DNA from: an uncultured Acetatifactor sp.
GTDB lineage: Bacteria; Bacillota; Clostridia; Lachnospirales; Lachnospiraceae
DNA length: 64,000 nt
NCBI GenBank assembly: GCA_904501885.1
Contig: CAJGCP010000003.1
Coordinates: forward strand, 25,722-89,721
Reading direction: 5' to 3'
The stretch's first letter is position 1, and the number at the start of each line of letters is the position of its first letter. Below, piece after piece: positions 60,292-64,000 of the stretch. The notes under the pieces are model-generated. The model worked only from the letters and a program-made list of their open reading frames with translations, was not told the origin of the DNA and did no database searches. A program made the translations under genes and the position numbers.

Positions 60292-60957
60292 ATGAAGAAA
60301 ATTACCCTATTATTGCTGCTTTGTTGTTTGTGCACAGCGTGTGGAACAAAAGATGAAGTAAGCCAGGAAACCGGTGTCATTGTTTCGGAAGAAATCGAAG
60401 TTACAAAGAAGGTTTTTCCACTGCCTTCCACCATTGATATCAATGCATTAGATAACTGTACCGTAGCGGTTTCCATAAACGAAGGAGATATCTTTGTAGA
60501 TGAAGGCGGAAAAACACAGCTTAAAGTAACGGTTTATGATATGGATTTATATGATATGGTAGATATCGCCAATTTAAAAGAGGGTGATACCATCGTGATT
60601 CAGGGAAGTGATGTGTTGGTAGAAACCTTGGAAAGAACAGAGTCCGGTCTTTTGCTCATCAATGGCGGTATGGAGAATGACGGATATGATTTGTGGCATA
60701 ACGACAGCGGTGTTTACTTTGAACAGGGATACAGCGATACAAAATCTTATTATGCTATCGGAGACGCCACCCTCCAAGTTTCAGAAAACTTTGATTTTGC
60801 GGACAGCTCCGATCCGGACAAAGGCGAGGCGGTGTACCATGCCGATGACTTGTTAAAGAATGACAGTGAGATTGTGTATCACTTTACACCCAATAATACA
60901 AAAATTGTAATTGAAAACGGTGAAGTAACTCATCTGATTCGAGTTTATACGCCTTAA
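60292..60957 (+). CDS. Lipoprotein, unknown, last gene of the signalling operon
   Basis: 221 residues. The signal peptide ends in a lipobox (CLCTAC), so it is attached outside the membrane. The mature part is acidic and beta-rich (LKEGDTIVIQGSDVLVETLE; TKIVIENGEVTHLIRVY). No known domain seen. It starts 3 bases after the GGDEF gene, so it is co-translated with it, and may bind a ligand or modulate one of the two membrane sensors. Confidence 0.8.
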   Translation: MKKITLLLLLCCLCTACGTKDEVSQETGVIVSEEIEVTKKVFPLPSTIDINALDNCTVAVSINEGDIFVDEGGKTQLKVTVYDMDLYDMVDIANLKEGDTIVIQGSDVLVETLERTESGLLLINGGMENDGYDLWHNDSGVYFEQGYSDTKSYYAIGDATLQVSENFDFADSSDPDKGEAVYHADDLLKNDSEIVYHFTPNNTKIVIENGEVTHLIRVYTP

Positions 60958-61003
60958 ACAGTGGAATTACTTCACCTTTTATATGGCAGAAATGGGAGTC
61001 TTG

Positions 61004-61429
61004 CTACTGTTGTTCCTTCAGGATCTGATTCAATTTTGTGGTGTTTCGTTTGGTGATAGCATAAATAATTGCCCAAATAAGCAAATATCCCAAAACAAAA
61101 ATAACAGTGAAAACAACCAGGGGAGTGGTATCCCGTTTCATCCAGCCATTGAGTAGATAAGTAACCAAATAGCAGACATACAAAGTGCCCCCGTGGATGA
61201 GAATGGCTACCATCAAGGGCAACCGTTCCATTTGATAAAGCGCGTTCAAACCGCCGGCAATAAAGGCAAGCGCGGCCAAGGAGAAGATGCCCAGGCAAAC
61301 GTCAGTTACAGGTAGCATTTGCAGATTGCTTTCCTTCTGTAAAATCAAATAAACTACAGCCAGCACCAGGGGGCCAAAACCACAAGCGATAAACCCGCGT
61401 CGTATAAACTCTAACATAAATTTTTTCAT
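61004..61429 (-). CDS. DUF3021 family membrane protein
   Basis: 141 residues with four hydrophobic segments (about 14-30, 42-60, 70-92, 103-125). The N-terminus (MKKFMLEFIRRGFIACGFGPLVLAVVY) and the layout match DUF3021. In Firmicutes this gene usually lies beside a LytTR regulator; none is adjacent here. Convergent with the signalling operon. A GGAGG site (complement of 61441-61445) precedes the ATG. Function unknown. Confidence 0.82.
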   Translation of the reverse strand: MKKFMLEFIRRGFIACGFGPLVLAVVYLILQKESNLQMLPVTDVCLGIFSLAALAFIAGGLNALYQMERLPLMVAILIHGGTLYVCYLVTYLLNGWMKRDTTPLVVFTVIFVLGYLLIWAIIYAITKRNTTKLNQILKEQQ

Positions 61430-61596
61430 TTCTTTTCATACCTCCTTTTTCCATTACCCTCCGTATGGCCTTTGTTTCGTTATTTATCATAGCAAACGGA
61501 GGCGGAAAAGTCTTAAATTTGGTCTGTTCGGTCTTATATGATGTCTCATCGGTCTGCATTCCATGTAAAATAGAAGAAAGTATACCGGCGACAAAT

Positions 61597-61657
61597 GAAA
61601 AACGGCATGACATAAGTCACACCGTTATCTGTGAACATATCGGAATGGGATGCCGTT
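61597..61657 (-). terminator. Probable terminator of the SDR gene at 61656
   Basis: AACGGCAT (61601-61608) pairs with ATGCCGTT (61650-61657), enclosing TCACA/TGTGA; a T run follows on the minus strand. The large loop makes it less certain. The outer arm overlaps the stop codon. Confidence 0.5.
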
Positions 61658-62384
61658 AACACCAACCACCATCCATGGTAACTATCTGCCCTGTCAGATA
61701 AGCAGGGGCGGTGGCCATCTGGAGGATGAGTGCCGCTACCTCCTCGGGAGTGCCCATCCGGCCTGCGGGGATTTCGTCAATGAGTGCCGACATCTCTTCC
61801 TGGGTATAGCAGGCGTTCATATCTGTGTCAATGACTCCGGGCGCTACTGCATTTACCTGAATGTTGCTGGGAGCCAGCTCTTTGGCCAGAGCTTTGGTAA
61901 AGGTGTTCACCGCACCCTTGGAAGCAGAGTAAGCCACTTCCATGGAAGCGCCCTGGGTACCCCAGACAGAGGATACATTGATGATCTTGCCACTGTGTTT
62001 TTTCAGCATCAAAGGAATGGCTGCGTGGCAGGTATAGAAACAGGAATCCAGATTCACGGCCATCACACGATGCCATTGCTCCACAGTCATATCGTTCAAT
62101 AGTCCGCTGTGGCAGATGCCCGCGTTGTTCACCAGCACGTCTAATTCTTCTATGTTAGCAAACAGTTCTTTTACATCAGAAAAGTCTCCCATATCGGCCT
62201 GGACGGCGGTGCAGGTAATGTTGTATTCTTTTTCCAATTGTCTGGCCAACTCGTATAATGCGTCAATGGATTTTTCACAGGTCAGGTACAAGTCATATCC
62301 CGCCTTTGCAAAAGCAATGGCTGTAGCCTTCCCTATGCCTCTGGATGCCCCGGTAATCAGGGCGTTTTTCGTTGGATTGCTCAT
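61656..62384 (-). CDS. SDR-family oxidoreductase (FabG-like)
   Basis: 242 residues. Motifs: ITGASRGIGKA (residues 10-20), NNAGICHSG, IINVSSVWG with catalytic Ser, YSASKGA with Tyr-Lys, PGVIDTDM and the end IVTMDGGWC. The length and motifs match 3-oxoacyl-ACP reductase-like enzymes, but the gene stands alone with no fatty-acid genes, so the substrate is open. Divergent from the thioredoxin-reductase-like gene. Confidence 0.9.
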   Translation of the reverse strand: MSNPTKNALITGASRGIGKATAIAFAKAGYDLYLTCEKSIDALYELARQLEKEYNITCTAVQADMGDFSDVKELFANIEELDVLVNNAGICHSGLLNDMTVEQWHRVMAVNLDSCFYTCHAAIPLMLKKHSGKIINVSSVWGTQGASMEVAYSASKGAVNTFTKALAKELAPSNIQVNAVAPGVIDTDMNACYTQEEMSALIDEIPAGRMGTPEEVAALILQMATAPAYLTGQIVTMDGGWC

Positions 62385-62499
62385 AAGACTCCCTCATAAA
62401 ACAAATAATATCTTTGTATAGTATACCACACCAGCGCCTTGCATTTCCACTATAAAACTGATACACTTTATGTATCATATTTTTGAAGAGGTAGACACT

Positions 62500-63405
62500 A
62501 TGTATGATTTGATTATTATCGGTTCCGGCCCTGCCGGACTTTCCGCAGCAGTATATGGTAAGAGAGCCGGCTTGCATTTGTTGGTATTGGAGAAGAGCCC
62601 CATCAGTGGGGGGCAGGTATTGAATACCTATGAGGTGGACAACTATCTGGGAATGCCCGGTATCAACGGCTTCGATATGGGGATGCAGTTCAAGGAGCAT
62701 GCAGACAAATTGGGCGTAGAATTCAAAGAGGTTACAGTGGAGTCCATCGAGGATATGGGTGACTATAAGCGAATTCATACGGATGGTGGTCTGCTAGAAG
62801 CGAAGAGTGTTATTGTGGCCAGTGGTGCACATCATGCGAAATTAGGGGTTCCCGGTGAGGAAGAGTTGCTAGGCATGGGCGTATCCTATTGTGCTACCTG
62901 TGATGGTGCGTTTTTCCGCGGCAGAACGGTAGCTGTGGTGGGCGGCGGCGACGTGGCATTGGAGGATGCCATTTATCTGGCAAGAACCTGCGAGAAGGTA
63001 TACCTCATTCATAGGAGAGACGAACTCCGTGGTGCGGCAGTGCTGCAACAGGAGTTGACGGCCCTTCCTAATGTGGAAATCCTATATAATCACGTCGTGG
63101 AGGAAATCCGAGGCGAAGATGCCGTAGAGAGTCTGCGCCTTCGTAATTTGATTACCCAGGAGAGCAAGGAGTTGCCTGTGGCGGGCATCTTTGTGGCAGT
63201 GGGTATTCATCCTGAGACGGAACTGGTCCGCGATTTGGTGGCTTGTGATGCGGGGGGTTATGTACTGGCAGGAGAGGATTGTGCTACCAATGTGCCCGGT
63301 CTCTATGTGGCAGGCGATATTCGCAAGAAACCTATGCGTCAAATCATTACTGCGGTGGCAGATGGCGCCAATGCAGCAGTGTCCGCTGGTAATTATTGCA
63401 AATAA
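62500..63405 (+). CDS. trxB: Thioredoxin reductase-like flavoprotein
   Basis: 301 residues from ATG 62500. FAD motif IIGSGPAGLSAAVYG (residues 7-21), NAD(P) motif VVGGGDVALEDA, redox-active CATCDG (about residue 135) and the C-terminal FAD motif GLYVAGDIRKKPMRQIITAVADGA. All elements of a dimeric low-molecular-weight thioredoxin reductase are present. It reduces thioredoxin or a related partner. No thioredoxin gene is adjacent. In anaerobes some members use ferredoxin instead of NADPH, which cannot be excluded. Confidence 0.93.
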   Translation: MYDLIIIGSGPAGLSAAVYGKRAGLHLLVLEKSPISGGQVLNTYEVDNYLGMPGINGFDMGMQFKEHADKLGVEFKEVTVESIEDMGDYKRIHTDGGLLEAKSVIVASGAHHAKLGVPGEEELLGMGVSYCATCDGAFFRGRTVAVVGGGDVALEDAIYLARTCEKVYLIHRRDELRGAAVLQQELTALPNVEILYNHVVEEIRGEDAVESLRLRNLITQESKELPVAGIFVAVGIHPETELVRDLVACDAGGYVLAGEDCATNVPGLYVAGDIRKKPMRQIITAVADGANAAVSAGNYCK

Positions 63406-63497
63406 TGTCAAGTTGTCTAATAATTTATTTTTTTATGAAAAGCAAATTTACCTGTATAGACTATACAAATTTCACAAAGTTTTTAAAAATCAAAAAA

Positions 63498-63637
63498 AGT
63501 GGATAATTGACAGAATGGTCATTTTTAAAAATTACCCACAAAAAAATGCCCCGAAAATACAATAAAACCGACTTATACACTTAGTTTTCCACATTATCCA
63601 CAGATTTTGTGGGTAACTTAGAGGAGAGTTATCCACA
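63498..63637. promoter_or_regulatory. Cluster of seven DnaA-box-like sites
   Basis: Perfect TTATCCACA at 63594-63602 and 63629-63637. One-mismatch or near sites: AGTGGATAA (63498-63506, minus), TTACCCACA (63532-63540), TTATACACT (63573-63581), TTTTCCACA (63585-63593) and TGTGGGTAA (63608-63616, minus). The cluster is in a 410-base gene-free stretch, with very AT-rich DNA on both sides. No dnaA or dnaN gene is nearby, so a regulatory or titrating site is more likely than oriC. Confidence 0.65.
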
Positions 63638-63752
63638 AAAAAATACGGACAAAGTTTTGTGCAAAATTGCCAAAAAAAATTTTTTGTAAGAATTTGTCGA
63701 AAAAAATCGCAAATAATTATAGTCGAAAAGTTAATAAAATACACTTAAATTG

Positions 63753-63781
63753 TTGCACAATTCAAACCCATATGCTATAAT
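63753..63781 (+). promoter_or_regulatory. Promoter of hpf
   Basis: TTGCAC (63753-63758), 17-base spacer, TATAAT (63776-63781) with extended TG. About 34 bases before the ATG. Confidence 0.8.
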
Positions 63782-63815
63782 GTAAATACAATAAAAAGTG
63801 AAAGGGATGATGCAT

Positions 63816-64000
63816 ATGAAGTTTGTAATTGTAGGAAGAAATATTGATGTAACACCCGGCCTGAAAGCTGCTGTAGAAGATAAGATCGGCAAGCTGGCCA
63901 AATACTTTAATCCCGACACCGAAGCTCACGTGACATTGAGCGTAGAGAAAGAGAGGCAGAAAATTGAAGTGACCATTCCCGTGAAGGGAAATATCATCCG
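63816..64000 (+). CDS. hpf: Ribosome hibernation promoting factor (partial, 5' end)
   Basis: The first 61 codons are present, to the end of the window. The start MKFVIVGRNIDVTPGLKAAVEDKIGKL and YFNPDTEAHVTLSVEK match the YfiA/HPF N-terminal domain, which sits in the 30S decoding region of resting ribosomes. Firmicutes usually have the long form that makes 100S dimers; the C-terminal part is outside the window. Ribosome site AAAGGGATGATGCAT. Confidence 0.93.
   Translation, partial: MKFVIVGRNIDVTPGLKAAVEDKIGKLAKYFNPDTEAHVTLSVEKERQKIEVTIPVKGNII

Noticed and set aside
63406..63815. Chromosomal origin of replication (oriC)
   Set aside because: DnaA-like boxes and AT-rich DNA are present, but dnaA, dnaN and rpmH are absent; a non-origin DnaA cluster is the safer reading.

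Overview
The window reads as chromosomal DNA of an anaerobic Firmicute, most likely a Lachnospiraceae-type Clostridium. Evidence: the gene order adk-map-KOW protein-infA-rpmJ-rpsM-rpsK-rpsD-rpoA-rplQ and ecfA1-ecfA2-ecfT-truA-rplM-rpsI; strong AGGAGG ribosome sites; an enlarged bL17; a zinc-type adenylate kinase; dockerin-bearing secreted proteins; and uronate catabolism. No rRNA, tRNA, CRISPR array or phage genes were seen.

Layout. 1-7.1 kb: the tail of one dockerin protein, a DUF3990/HTH toxin-antitoxin-like pair on the minus strand, and a 1718-residue secreted protein with six repeated jelly-roll-like modules and a C-terminal dockerin. 7.2-14.3 kb: the adk-to-rplQ translation/transcription cluster, with an unrecognised membrane protein between infA and rpmJ and a heavily structured leader between rpmJ and rpsM. 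14.4-36.3 kb: an accessory block that splits the usual rplQ-ecfA1 junction. It carries a GH2-like hydrolase, two Gfo/Idh/MocA oxidoreductases, three AraC-type regulators, uxaC, a fructuronate-reductase-like SDR, uxuA, an RraA-like protein, a GH39 hydrolase, an intact IS3-family element, a ferredoxin/FAD oxidoreductase pair, an SDR/DHQase-I-like/esterase/SDR operon and a MATE exporter. 36.4-40.9 kb: the ECF transporter core, truA, rplM and rpsI resume. 41.0-41.5 kb: tandem 52-bp hairpin repeats beside a PD-(D/E)XK-like gene. 42.3-47.8 kb: YbaK-like protein, a sorbose-1-phosphate-reductase-like/aldolase operon with a divergent SorC regulator, an acyl-ACP thioesterase and a lipoprotein cyclophilin. 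47.9-52.6 kb: a LytS/YesM-type sensor kinase, a REC-SARP-like regulator and small membrane proteins. 52.8-61.0 kb: a compact signalling operon. 61.0-64.0 kb: a DUF3021 protein, an SDR, a thioredoxin-reductase-like protein, a cluster of DnaA-box-like sites and the start of hpf.

How the genes work together. The 19-25 kb operon fits glucuronate -> fructuronate -> mannonate -> 2-keto-3-deoxygluconate, but no transporter, KDG kinase or standard KDPG aldolase lies in the window. Two promoters in this block (before uxaC and before the second Gfo/Idh gene) share a 69-bp element, so they are probably co-regulated. The IS3-family element sits precisely in the loop of a terminator hairpin.

The most interesting candidate system is 52.8-61.0 kb. 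It combines a membrane LytS-like sensor fused to a SpoIIE-type phosphatase and an RsbW-like ATPase, a stand-alone STAS protein, an SpoT-like HD hydrolase, a STAS domain fused to an APH-like kinase, a Cache-HAMP-GGDEF cyclase and a lipoprotein. It looks like partner switching linked to nucleotide second messengers, with no sigma factor nearby. A perfect Shine-Dalgarno and in-frame ATG inside the fusion gene suggest the ATPase can also be made alone.
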